Of a stretch of 64,000 bases of DNA, positions 52,229 through 61,046 are shown piece after piece. The stretch is from IMG/VR virus record IMGVR_UViG_3300020446_000006, positions 1 to 64,000 of that record; one strand, written 5' to 3'. How positions within the stretch are numbered: position 1 is the first letter of the stretch; every line of letters starts with the position of its first letter. Below the pieces are notes generated by a model, which did not search any database, was not told where the DNA came from, and saw only the letters and a list, made by a program, of their open reading frames with translations. A program made the position numbers and the translations under genes. The DNA is from a virus.

Positions 52229-54248
52229 ACAGTTCTATAAGTTCGCCGTTCGTTTGAACGTAGTTATTATAACGAGTTTCGATTTCATTTTCATATACAA
52301 CAGTCCATTGTGCTGTTACAGTTGGCATCACTAAAATAATTTGTACGTTTAATTCTCCATTCGGATTATAAGTATCGTAATCGAGTATCATCTTTTCGAA
52401 ATTATAAAAATCTTTTATATGTGTTGCAAGATCAAATGTATGCTGTATCGGTATTATACCATTACGATCTCTAAGTTCGTATACAACACACTGTCCCTTT
52501 GACATTTTATAATTTAAACTATCAACTTCGAGTTCCTCTGTAGGTGTATAGAATCCTTCGACCACTTGTAAAGAATAACGATTACGATCGTTTAAATGTT
52601 CTTGAATTGAATACATAAATTCTGCATGCAGATAAAGATTCTTTGCAATTTGTACTCGCTCTGTATCGTCTGTAATTGCATTTAATGTCTGTGGATCACC
52701 GTGTCCACCTAAGAATCTACCGACTTTAACTCCCTTTGCCAGAGCAGTTTTTGCATCAATTACACCGTCTCGTATAAATTGTGCTTCAGGATTATAAAGC
52801 TGAGAGGGCACAAGAGTAGTTACTTTTCTTAAATTATTTGTAGCTTCAATTTTTTCTGTAGGATCTGTGCCAGGAAATAATGTCTTAGGATCAACTTTAC
52901 GTGCAGAACCTTCTGAGTTTTCGATTCTACCTACCTCAAATCCGCTTGGCTTTTGATCTATATAAGATGCAGATAAAAGACCTTCTGCTTGTGCACGACC
53001 AATAAATCTTGCATTACGTGCCGTTAATGGATCACGCAACTTTGATCTGACTTCGCGTGTAGTTAGAGTTGCTTTTGATATTCCACCGTATTCTGTAGAT
53101 TTATTGATCTCATCTCGAATTACATCACCTACATCAATATCTACAATGCGATATCCGTATCCTGTTTGTGTAAGATAATCGTTCAGCCATGATGCATCAG
53201 GCCCAGGTGCAGGGAAAGATGTTCGAATGCTTGTATCAGTATCAACGTGTGTATTGGATCCTGGGTTTCCAGCCACTCCTAATGGAGCTTGACCTGCAGA
53301 GGTAGCAAAATCTGCTTGATTGGCATCATCTGCCTTACCAGTTAAATCTCCGCTAAATGTTGGTGCGGTAACACCGGCCGTAAATGTGGCCGATGTTCCG
53401 TAATAGTTTTTAGCATAATAAAACACATTATCACCGCCGATCATGCCGGTGGTAGACTGTACCACCATGTCATTCGCTGCTAAGTTTGCGTTCTTTGTCG
53501 ACATCGAAAATTCAGATTCAGATGTAATGAGTGTATCTTCACCTGCAAACTGATTGATATTTTTTTCGACTCGAGTTGTATGGTCTCCTTTTACAATAAG
53601 ATTATTATCAGTAAGGATAGTATCGGTATTTGTACCCAGTACGAAGCTTGACTTATTTTCAGTAACGCTTGTTTCATGGTTCTCTCCTACCTTTTGCTGG
53701 TAGTTACCACGTATATCTTCGCGCTTATCTCCATGCACTTTAAGATTGTAGTTTCCACCAACCTCTACGTCCATATCACCGCTTACATTAAGTTTTAAAT
53801 TTCCATGATAAAAGATTTCGCCATCACCTTGGACTATAACTTTCTGATCTCCACCAGTAATCTCAATGCGATTATAACGAGTATTGATAATGACAGTACC
53901 GTCAGGTCTCATATCAATACCTGAACCGGTAGAGTGCTTAAATAATACACGCTCGCGACCAGGTGTATCATCGTACTCTGTAACGTGTCCAGCAATTGTT
54001 TCACGAACTTGATTCAAAGGATACTCACTAGGCGGTAGATCTTTAATATTAAGATTAAGATCAGTAGTAGATCCACCGTATATCAGTTCATTCTGCTCTA
54101 GACCACGAGCAGCAAAGTTTGTAGAAGCTACATTAAGATACTTTTCTCTTGGAAAGATACCGCCGCTTAGATCTTTGTAAGGCGATTCGACATACTTTAC
54201 ATCTTGCAGAGCATCTGCTACTTGTTCATCATTACGATCATCAGCCAT
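52224..54248 (-). CDS. gp5-like central spike (beta-helix) with extra C-terminal domain
   Basis: 674 residues. Residues about 85-270 (SGIDMRPDGTVIINTRYNRI, NLKLNVSGDMDVEVGGNYNL, DKREDIRGNYQQKVGENHET) are repeats of the gp5/VgrG-type triple-stranded beta-helix that forms the tail needle. After this come polar linkers and a second part (about 490-674) with an M15-peptidase-like outline, LHAEFMYSIQEHL and EGFYTPTEEL, whose metal ligands appear to be missing. In T4 the needle is the C-terminal part of gp5; here it is a separate gene. It overlaps the next upstream gene by 8 bases. Confidence 0.75.
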   Translation of the reverse strand: MADDRNDEQVADALQDVKYVESPYKDLSGGIFPREKYLNVASTNFAARGLEQNELIYGGSTTDLNLNIKDLPPSEYPLNQVRETIAGHVTEYDDTPGRERVLFKHSTGSGIDMRPDGTVIINTRYNRIEITGGDQKVIVQGDGEIFYHGNLKLNVSGDMDVEVGGNYNLKVHGDKREDIRGNYQQKVGENHETSVTENKSSFVLGTNTDTILTDNNLIVKGDHTTRVEKNINQFAGEDTLITSESEFSMSTKNANLAANDMVVQSTTGMIGGDNVFYYAKNYYGTSATFTAGVTAPTFSGDLTGKADDANQADFATSAGQAPLGVAGNPGSNTHVDTDTSIRTSFPAPGPDASWLNDYLTQTGYGYRIVDIDVGDVIRDEINKSTEYGGISKATLTTREVRSKLRDPLTARNARFIGRAQAEGLLSASYIDQKPSGFEVGRIENSEGSARKVDPKTLFPGTDPTEKIEATNNLRKVTTLVPSQLYNPEAQFIRDGVIDAKTALAKGVKVGRFLGGHGDPQTLNAITDDTERVQIAKNLYLHAEFMYSIQEHLNDRNRYSLQVVEGFYTPTEELEVDSLNYKMSKGQCVVYELRDRNGIIPIQHTFDLATHIKDFYNFEKMILDYDTYNPNGELNVQIILVMPTVTAQWTVVYENEIETRYNNYVQTNGELIELL

Positions 54249-56259
54249 CTTTAAATATTCCTTTTACAGAGTCGAATACTTTATTATTCTTAAGATTGTC
54301 AAGTTTAAATTGTTGTGTTGATTTAAGCAGACCATCTGATTGTGTTACGCTACGTGCAATGTTTCCAACAATACTTCCAGCGATATTGCCGATTGGTCCG
54401 CCAATTGCATTTGATATTAGGCTTTGCGATAAACCTGGTAAAGCTGAACTGAGTGAAGTTCCTGCAGCAAGCTTTGCAATTCCAATTTGTGTAGTCAGAC
54501 CACTTCCTGTTGCCAAATCAAGAGCTGCGATTGAACTCTTCTTTGTCTTAAGTAGATCAAGTGCACGCTTTTGACTGTCTTGATATTGTTGCGGTGTAAG
54601 CTGAGGTGCTGCTTCTCTGTTTTTTAATCCTGCAATTCTACTAATACTCGGTCTTGCATTAATTGTATGAGGCTTTGGTGGTAGAACAACATTTTTAGGT
54701 TTTGCGTCAACAAGATCTTTTGCAGGTGGTACCACCGCCTTTTCATTTTCTTCTGTAACAGAAGGTTTATCGAAGGAAGATGCCATAAAGTCTCTTACAT
54801 TAAAATATGGTACGTTTGAATATGTTACATGATCATGCACATCTTTGAGACCTAAGATTTCTATGCCTGGAAAATCGATTGCTACAACTTTTAAAAGCTT
54901 TTGTACAATTTTAAGTTGTTGCTGAGATATTTTATTACGCCCACTTCCAGATCCTTCAATAAAGATATGAAGTGAACCAGGGAATACATTATCTCCGACA
55001 GGTTCCTTTCCGAATTCTTTTGGTATTTCTTGATTAAACGGCGTCATAATTTTAATGTTACCAAGTCTGTTTACAAACAAATGTGCAGGAAAGACAAATG
55101 TCTTTGGATCTGCTGTAACAGCCGCCTCTCCAAACTGTTTGACAAGTTTTTTACGAAATGCAATGTGTATATCTTCTGCTTCATATTTCGTATTCAATTC
55201 TTTAGCGTGATGTCGAATGATTACATTTGTAAACTCTCTTTCCATTGCCAAGATTTCTGCTTTTAAATCACTTCGACCATATGACATTGGTAATAAGTAA
55301 GTGCCACCTTCAGCAACACCTAATTTACTTTCTCGTTCAGCGAATCCTTCAAATGCTGGGTGATCTTTACCAAATTTACCGTAATTATAACCTCTTAATT
55401 TGGTCGCAATACCTTTGTAACCATTTGTTCTTTGACCTGGTTTAATTGTATCTGGCAAGCGCTTTACAAGTTGATTTTCAAGTTTTGATTTTGCTACAGA
55501 TAAAGCAAGATTTGTAGTACCGTTACCGTTCATCAGGTTTGGAGTCGGTATTGTAGCACCTGTAAGATCTTTTACAAAGTCTGTTCCTGCTGATTTAATC
55601 GCTTTAAGTGGATCTGTAAACTTACCGACAGCAGAAGAGTTCTGTGAAGTTACTTGTGCCATAATATTTCCGAATGAGCTGCCTATAGAACCAAATGGAT
55701 TAATTGAACCAAATGGCTTTCCGACTTCTACTGAAACCTGTATCGATTTCTTTGCAACTTCAGCACCTGCTTTAGCAGCAACACCGCCGCTTAATTCAGT
55801 CTTTACTGCATTTTTTGCCTGTGAAGGTATAGGAGATGATTCAGCGATAGCAGCTTCAATTTGTCTATCATTTAATTTTACAATAGACTTAAACGCCTTT
55901 GTAATACCTTTCGGTGATGCTTGTACAATTGTTTCATTTAGTACAGCAGATTGTCCGCTTGTTCCACCAGTCACACTACTTAATTTTGCTGCCGCTGCAA
56001 CTGTTTTCGTAACGTTGCCTTGTTTAATGTTTGCACCCATAATTGCAATTGCAGGACCTTCATTCGCATTACCTTTTGTAGTGGCAGCAGTAAGTGAAGT
56101 GAATCCATCTTTTTCATTACCGACTGTAACATTAAGAGTTGAGCCTTCTGCGGCGATTCTCTCGGTAATTGAGATATCGACTTTTTCTTTTAGTTCTTTT
56201 ACAGCAACCGAACTTTTTGCTAGTGCATTGTCAAGCGCCTGTTTTGGTATAAAACTCAT
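54241..56259 (-). CDS. Tail-hub-region protein with amidase-2-like domain
   Basis: 672 residues. N-terminal 300 are low-complexity and Ala/Ser/Lys-rich. From about 323 a domain follows the amidase-2 (T7 lysozyme-like) outline: EFTNVIIRHHAKELNTKYEA, FPAHLFVNRLGNI, LHIFIEGSGSGRN and PYFNVRDF. The T7 lysozyme positions of two zinc ligands (His122, Cys130) correspond to Lys/Leu and Val here, and the catalytic Tyr46 position to Ala, so activity is doubtful. The gene lies between the gp5 lysozyme gene (4-base overlap) and the needle gene. Function: hub component, possibly peptidoglycan-binding. Confidence 0.55.
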   Translation of the reverse strand: MSFIPKQALDNALAKSSVAVKELKEKVDISITERIAAEGSTLNVTVGNEKDGFTSLTAATTKGNANEGPAIAIMGANIKQGNVTKTVAAAAKLSSVTGGTSGQSAVLNETIVQASPKGITKAFKSIVKLNDRQIEAAIAESSPIPSQAKNAVKTELSGGVAAKAGAEVAKKSIQVSVEVGKPFGSINPFGSIGSSFGNIMAQVTSQNSSAVGKFTDPLKAIKSAGTDFVKDLTGATIPTPNLMNGNGTTNLALSVAKSKLENQLVKRLPDTIKPGQRTNGYKGIATKLRGYNYGKFGKDHPAFEGFAERESKLGVAEGGTYLLPMSYGRSDLKAEILAMEREFTNVIIRHHAKELNTKYEAEDIHIAFRKKLVKQFGEAAVTADPKTFVFPAHLFVNRLGNIKIMTPFNQEIPKEFGKEPVGDNVFPGSLHIFIEGSGSGRNKISQQQLKIVQKLLKVVAIDFPGIEILGLKDVHDHVTYSNVPYFNVRDFMASSFDKPSVTEENEKAVVPPAKDLVDAKPKNVVLPPKPHTINARPSISRIAGLKNREAAPQLTPQQYQDSQKRALDLLKTKKSSIAALDLATGSGLTTQIGIAKLAAGTSLSSALPGLSQSLISNAIGGPIGNIAGSIVGNIARSVTQSDGLLKSTQQFKLDNLKNNKVFDSVKGIFKDG

Positions 56260-57125
56260 ACGAACACCTCAAAGTAATTGCGAGATTGTTTTTTTCTTTC
56301 ATCTGTAGAACCTTTTGCAGGTCTGAGATATTTTTTTTCAAATACAAGTGAAGCGTCATCAACCGTCTGTGCTGCAATTAAGTCTGCAATACCTAAAAAT
56401 TTATATTTGTACAACTCGTATTTCGTAAATTGTAATTGTGCATAAAGAGATTTGTAGTCAAGTCCATTCTTTGTAGAAAAATCAAGTAATTCTGCATATC
56501 GTGTTAATCCACCAGCAATGTTTGCTGCTCTTGGTGCATCATTCCATTGTGCAAGTCCATATGCTCGAGCGCCATCAGCCTCTACTACACTTGCATCTGG
56601 ATCGAAATCTTTATCGTTACGTAAGTTGACTCCATTCTCTACATGAAAGTTGCCTATAATCCCGCATGCCTGTTCTGCTGTAAATCCTCCACCTTCAGGA
56701 GATGTAAAGAAGTTGAACGCTTTTTCGATTCGAGTACCGCCGATCATAAATGTATTATCTGGATCTTTTGTTGCAATATCTCCTTCATTACGTATACGTC
56801 CATCTGAAGACTCAATTTTCGGTATTGAACCAATTACTAAGGGAAGTTGTGAGTTTTTGCCATCGATAAAAATACCAAACACCTGCGCTAATGGTTTAAT
56901 TCCTGTATTTGCTCCAATACCAGAACTACCGCCTTCTGTAACTGGCGCCACAACATGTGCCCATGGCAAATCCTCATGTGGTATGTCTATAGTATCATTT
57001 GAATGTATACCAAAGATACGAACCTGTACACGTCCTAATTCTTCTGGATCATTAAAAGATAAAACAGTACCAACAAACCATCTTGTTTCATCTCCATAAT
57101 ATTCTTTGTATGAATTTGGTATCAT
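56256..57125 (-). CDS. 5: gp5-like hub protein: OB domain plus tail lysozyme
   Basis: 289 residues, about half of T4 gp5 (575). The N-terminal OB-type domain (RWFVGTVLSFNDPEELGRVQ, RIFGIHSNDT) is that of gp5/VgrG. From about residue 135 a phage_lysozyme2-type domain follows, FFTSPEGGGFTAEQACGIIG and NFHVENGV, with Glu163 as likely catalytic acid, then AYGLAQWND. The beta-helix needle is absent here and sits in the gene at 52224. It cuts cell-wall glycan during infection. It overlaps gp27 upstream only by proximity (1-base gap) and the next gene by 4 bases. Confidence 0.88.
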   Translation of the reverse strand: MIPNSYKEYYGDETRWFVGTVLSFNDPEELGRVQVRIFGIHSNDTIDIPHEDLPWAHVVAPVTEGGSSGIGANTGIKPLAQVFGIFIDGKNSQLPLVIGSIPKIESSDGRIRNEGDIATKDPDNTFMIGGTRIEKAFNFFTSPEGGGFTAEQACGIIGNFHVENGVNLRNDKDFDPDASVVEADGARAYGLAQWNDAPRAANIAGGLTRYAELLDFSTKNGLDYKSLYAQLQFTKYELYKYKFLGIADLIAAQTVDDASLVFEKKYLRPAKGSTDERKKQSRNYFEVFV

Positions 57126-57126
57126 A

Positions 57127-58464
57127 TTAACCTACCGGATAACTATCATCATTGTAGTTTGCAATCTTACTAATTAACAAAATAGAAAAACATTTCTCAA
57201 CAGAGAAGACATGCCGCGCAGAATGTATTATATAATCGCCTGACATCTTTCTATCTATCTTTACAGATGGACCATCATCTGCAGTGCCTTTAAATATCAC
57301 TTTAATATTATTGCCAATCGAATAGTTTGATGAACCATTTAGAAACTCTCGACCTTCAACAGTAATTTCCATTGGTGCTTTTGTCAATAAATGTTTCATC
57401 GCATTTGCCACAATACTTCTTTTCGCTTCACCTCTTGTATTCTCTTCACCATACGACTTAGCGTCGTTAAAACTTCTAGTTGCAAAAACATTACTAATGT
57501 TACGTGACTCAAAGTCTGATAAAACCTTATCTTTATGTTTTAACTCAGTAGATACTAAAGGCCGTTTTTGTCTTCTATTAAATTCAATCTTATTGTAAAT
57601 ATCAAAGTGAATATCGAACTTTATTGTTTGACTTGATCCTGTCGTAACGTTATGAAAACTATGATTTGCACCGATATAACCTGCATGAATAAGACTCGAT
57701 ATATTTTCTACATTTGCAAGCTTATAGTCATGAATCTTAAATAAACGTGATCCTGTTTCAGATACTTCAACGCCTTGTGAATATGTGAATGCAGCATCTT
57801 TATTAATTACAGGCTGAGATAAAAGAGAACCAAGATCCATTAGATAATATTTGTTTACTGCAAATGTAGAATATAAAAAGAAAGGATATCCTTCTACTGT
57901 TGTCGATCTATTCTTCAACCAAGCCATGGCTTCAATCGGAGAAAGATTTGGTATAATCACTCGCATAGAGTTTTCAACATTGTCTTCTGCGTTATCGATA
58001 ATATCTTTATCCAAATATTCAGCAGCAATCTTTTGCATGATTGTTTGAGGCTGACCGGTATAAGATCGATTTACATTTGTCAACACATCACTAAAACCAA
58101 CATCCTCAATTAGATGTAGCATTAATGTTTGTACAGTTTCATTTACACGGCCGGCATCGATGACTTCGTCAACTATAAACGTTTTTGTAATAGATGGAAT
58201 TTTTTGATTGTGAGATCTTGCAATATCAACAGTAAATGTTTCACCACCTTGAAAATCAAATCTTTCATAAACACGTTGTGCGTCGTTAACTACGAGTTTA
58301 CCTGTAATATACGGTTTATCGATATGTTCATATACTTCGAAATCAGTAATTACATTTCGAATATCAAGAGGCTGAAACGCTCTACTTGAATTGAGCTCAG
58401 CTCTTATAAATTTCCAATCAGAAGAATGCTCAGCATTCAGCTGTGATATATTTACTTCAGACAT
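57127..58464 (-). CDS. 27: Baseplate hub protein gp27
   Basis: 445 residues (T4 391). Forms the trimeric hub ring that holds gp5 and meets the tail tube. Landmarks: FQPLDIRNVITDFEVYEHID, YITGKLVVNDAQRVYERFDF, LSPIEAMAWLKNRSTTVEGY, and KMSGDYIIHSARHVFS at the end, which match gp27/VgrG type domains. It lies between gp53 and the gp5 lysozyme gene with a 1-base overlap to gp53. Confidence 0.92.
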   Translation of the reverse strand: MSEVNISQLNAEHSSDWKFIRAELNSSRAFQPLDIRNVITDFEVYEHIDKPYITGKLVVNDAQRVYERFDFQGGETFTVDIARSHNQKIPSITKTFIVDEVIDAGRVNETVQTLMLHLIEDVGFSDVLTNVNRSYTGQPQTIMQKIAAEYLDKDIIDNAEDNVENSMRVIIPNLSPIEAMAWLKNRSTTVEGYPFFLYSTFAVNKYYLMDLGSLLSQPVINKDAAFTYSQGVEVSETGSRLFKIHDYKLANVENISSLIHAGYIGANHSFHNVTTGSSQTIKFDIHFDIYNKIEFNRRQKRPLVSTELKHKDKVLSDFESRNISNVFATRSFNDAKSYGEENTRGEAKRSIVANAMKHLLTKAPMEITVEGREFLNGSSNYSIGNNIKVIFKGTADDGPSVKIDRKMSGDYIIHSARHVFSVEKCFSILLISKIANYNDDSYPVG

Positions 58465-59216
58465 TAAACAGCTCTCATGGTCTGAAAGTACGAACCAACA
58501 ACATCGTTAATTGCATCAGGTCGAATTACAGAAATACTTTTTAGTTTATCATTTTCTTCTATGTAATGATCGTATTGAGTTACTTCTGTAAGTAACGCAC
58601 CTGGTCCTACAGCAGGATCGATATCGACTTGTTCATTACTACTATTTTTATAATAGCGCGGCATATTATATTCAAAGCCTGTAGCGTTTACTGATATTGC
58701 TTGTGTAATACCCGAATATGTAGCTACTGAAGCCTGTTCACCTTGCTGAAATGGTTGAGGTGAATCAACAACAATTGTGCCAATATCGAGATTACGCTTA
58801 AGAATAATACCGTTACCGCTTGACTGTGCACCCACTGCTCTTTCACCGACCAAAAAGATTCCTGTTAAATCTGCTCTTGTTTCTATATATTGATGTGGAA
58901 AATCTCTTTTCACTTTATCATCAAGCTCATTTACAGAAAGTGGCCAACCGAATTGTCTAATATTATCATTCATCATAAAGAACGTCCAGTGATATGCAGG
59001 CGTACCATAAATCTTCTGTGACACAATATCCGGTCTATCATTTTCAAGAATATAATACTTACTATAAAAAGAAGCATTTTGTCTTATGTTATCAATAATA
59101 TCTACATAAGCACCGAGATCATGTGTAATCTCAAATATAGTATCTCCACCACCACTCTTTTCAAATTCATCGCCGAATTTATAATCGACTCTCGGGAAAT
59201 TTCGAAAGTATTCCAT
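58464..59216 (-). CDS. 53: Baseplate wedge protein gp53
   Basis: 250 residues (T4 196). Joins the wedges to the hub. Landmarks: MEYFRNFPRVDYKFGDEFEK, SFYSKYYILENDRPDIVSQK and YHWTFFMMNDNIRQFGWPLS are typical of gp53 and of its contractile-system relatives (LysM-like). A C-terminal addition of about 60 residues follows the core. It lies between gp48 and gp27. Confidence 0.94.
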   Translation of the reverse strand: MEYFRNFPRVDYKFGDEFEKSGGGDTIFEITHDLGAYVDIIDNIRQNASFYSKYYILENDRPDIVSQKIYGTPAYHWTFFMMNDNIRQFGWPLSVNELDDKVKRDFPHQYIETRADLTGIFLVGERAVGAQSSGNGIILKRNLDIGTIVVDSPQPFQQGEQASVATYSGITQAISVNATGFEYNMPRYYKNSSNEQVDIDPAVGPGALLTEVTQYDHYIEENDKLKSISVIRPDAINDVVGSYFQTMRAV

Positions 59217-59217
59217 C

Positions 59218-60498
59218 TTAGTGTCCCTTCTCGATATCTTCTCTTGTAAGAGCTCTGAACTCTTGGAATATCAAAGTCATTTGAATATGTGTAGCATTTC
59301 CGTCTGCATGAAATGCCATACTACCAGGATTATAAACAGTCTGAACATCTTTTAAGTGACAAAGAATTGGTTGAGGTATCGGCATTTCTGCATCACCCCA
59401 TCTGAATTTAATTTCAAAAAGATTTGGAAACTTATAACCAATCGGTATCGATGCTTCTTCTCGACCGAATGTCGAAGGATATAATTCTGTTCTAAAATGT
59501 CTTATGATTCTTTTAATTTGCTCTGCCTCAACTGCAGATGTTGCAACAAAGTCATATTGAAAAGTAAACATACGAATGTTAACACCGTTAAACACTGTAC
59601 GCTGATTAGGATTTATTTTTACTTGTAGACCAATTTGAGCTGCAGCTTCAATTCCTTGTGGTAACATTGTAGCCGCTCGAGAAGCAGCAAGCTGTGCAGC
59701 CTGTGGTCTCGAAGTATTAAATAAATCTGTCAAAGGTGCAAATGTATTATCAAGAGCAGCCTTTGCCGCATCCATTAATCCGCCTGCATTATTCAAAGCA
59801 GATAACACACCAGCTCCTGCAGCTCCAAGCTCAGGTGTTTGATAATCAACCATGTCATTCATATTCAAAGCCATTGGCATATAAAGACTGATTTGATTTG
59901 CACCAGGTACATATGATGTACGAATGCCGAGAAGACCTTTATCGGCCTGTGCTTCCGCTTTTTCTCTTTCTTTCTTTCTCTCAGAAAAATTAGCTGCCTC
60001 GCCACCTGCTGCAGACATGGCGTCTTCGTCATCGGCTAACCGAGCACGTGCTGCAGCTTCAGCGTCTGCAGTAGATTGTCCTTCATTTAATCCTTCACTT
60101 ATATTTTGTGAAGAGAAACGATCTCCACCATCTGATACACGTGCATTTTTTCCTTCTTGTTCTTTATTTAGAATGTCATATGCATCCATCAAAAGATTTT
60201 TTTCAAAGACTTGTTTTGCTGCAACTGCATCTACATCCCATGGATTAATTTGTTTCATTCGAAATGTCATACTGGCAAAATAGCTGTTTTGACTTATAGG
60301 ATAACGAAGTAATTCGCCTTGAGGCTCTGCAGCAACGACGTCTGCTCCTTGAGGTTTAGCAATTTGCTTTGTATTTACATCTCCTTGTTGTGTTGCATTG
60401 GTTGTATTTGGAACAACCGGATCTCCTGCACCACCGAATGGATCTAAATCAGCTTTTGCTTTAGCGGCTCTTGAACCCGCTGCTGTAGATAAGGCCAT
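59218..60498 (-). CDS. 48: Baseplate tail-tube initiator gp48
   Basis: 426 residues (T4 364). Caps the hub and starts tube assembly with gp54. The C-terminal core has LKDVQTVYNPGSMAFHADGN and LIFQEFRALTREDI, the family signature, and LFEIKFRWGDAEMP. The N-terminal 150 residues are low-complexity and Ala/Asp/Glu-rich. It is the first gene of the leftward hub operon; a late box at 60533-60540 lies 38 bases upstream. Confidence 0.94.
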   Translation of the reverse strand: MALSTAAGSRAAKAKADLDPFGGAGDPVVPNTTNATQQGDVNTKQIAKPQGADVVAAEPQGELLRYPISQNSYFASMTFRMKQINPWDVDAVAAKQVFEKNLLMDAYDILNKEQEGKNARVSDGGDRFSSQNISEGLNEGQSTADAEAAARARLADDEDAMSAAGGEAANFSERKKEREKAEAQADKGLLGIRTSYVPGANQISLYMPMALNMNDMVDYQTPELGAAGAGVLSALNNAGGLMDAAKAALDNTFAPLTDLFNTSRPQAAQLAASRAATMLPQGIEAAAQIGLQVKINPNQRTVFNGVNIRMFTFQYDFVATSAVEAEQIKRIIRHFRTELYPSTFGREEASIPIGYKFPNLFEIKFRWGDAEMPIPQPILCHLKDVQTVYNPGSMAFHADGNATHIQMTLIFQEFRALTREDIEKGH

Positions 60499-60510
60499 AT
60501 TAAAATCCTC

Positions 60511-60518
60511 TATAAATA
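60511..60518 (+). promoter_or_regulatory. T4-type late promoter box (plus strand)
   Basis: Exact TATAAATA on the plus strand, about 33 bases before the gp4 start. It faces the minus-strand box at 60533-60540 with only 14 bases between. Confidence 0.75.
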
Positions 60519-60532
60519 AAAATTCGTAAAAC

Positions 60533-60540
60533 TATTTATA
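60533..60540 (-). promoter_or_regulatory. T4-type late promoter box (minus strand)
   Basis: Exact TATAAATA on the minus strand, about 38 bases before the gp48 start. Its start point and that of the plus-strand box nearly coincide near 60525. Confidence 0.75.
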
Positions 60541-60547
60541 TGAAAAA

Positions 60548-61033
60548 ATGGCATATTCTGGAAGATATAAACCGAAGAATCTGAAGAAGTATAGAGGTGA
60601 TCCTGATAAGATTGTATATCGATCTTCATGGGAAAAGGCCTGCTTTGTATGGTGTGATCAGAATCCAAATATAAAAGGATGGTCATCAGAAGAAGTTGTA
60701 ATACCTTATCTTTGGGAAGTCGATAAGAAGATGCATCGATACTTTGTAGATCTCAAAATTATGTTTAACGACGGTAAAACAATCTTAGTAGAAATTAAAC
60801 CACAAAAAGAAACAGAATTACCGAAACGACCTGATAAATCAAAGAGATATATCGGTGAAGCAATGACATACGTCAAGAACATGAATAAGTGGGAAGCAGC
60901 AAATGAATATGCAAAGGATCGAGGCTGGGAGTTTCAGATATGGACAGAAGAAACTCTATATAGCATGAAGATACTGAAAAGATTGAAACCTCTGAAACCT
61001 CTGAAACCATACCGCAAAAAGAAGAAAAAGTGA
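60548..61033 (+). CDS. 4: Head completion protein gp4
   Basis: 161 residues (T4 about 150). Acts on the packaged head before tail joining. Landmarks: GRYKPKNLKKYRGDPDKIVY, SSWEKACFVWCDQNPNIKGW and LVEIKPQKET; the residues E, D, E and K fit a nuclease-like fold described for this family (TnsA/endonuclease-like). The C-terminus is a basic tail with three LKP units and KKKKK, likely a DNA-binding tail. Confidence 0.95.
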   Translation: MAYSGRYKPKNLKKYRGDPDKIVYRSSWEKACFVWCDQNPNIKGWSSEEVVIPYLWEVDKKMHRYFVDLKIMFNDGKTILVEIKPQKETELPKRPDKSKRYIGEAMTYVKNMNKWEAANEYAKDRGWEFQIWTEETLYSMKILKRLKPLKPLKPYRKKKKK

Positions 61034-61041
61034 TATAAATA
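61034..61041 (+). promoter_or_regulatory. Late-promoter-like box 6 bases before a start codon
   Basis: Exact TATAAATA on the plus strand directly after the gp4 stop, ending 5 bases before the ATG at 61047. If active, the transcript would start at or near the ATG itself. Confidence 0.45.
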
Positions 61042-61046
61042 CTGTT

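Noticed and set aside
60985-61010. Triple 9-base direct repeat at the end of gp4 as a regulatory or attachment site
   Set aside because: The repeat is in frame and codes three LKP units of a basic tail, so a protein-level explanation suffices.
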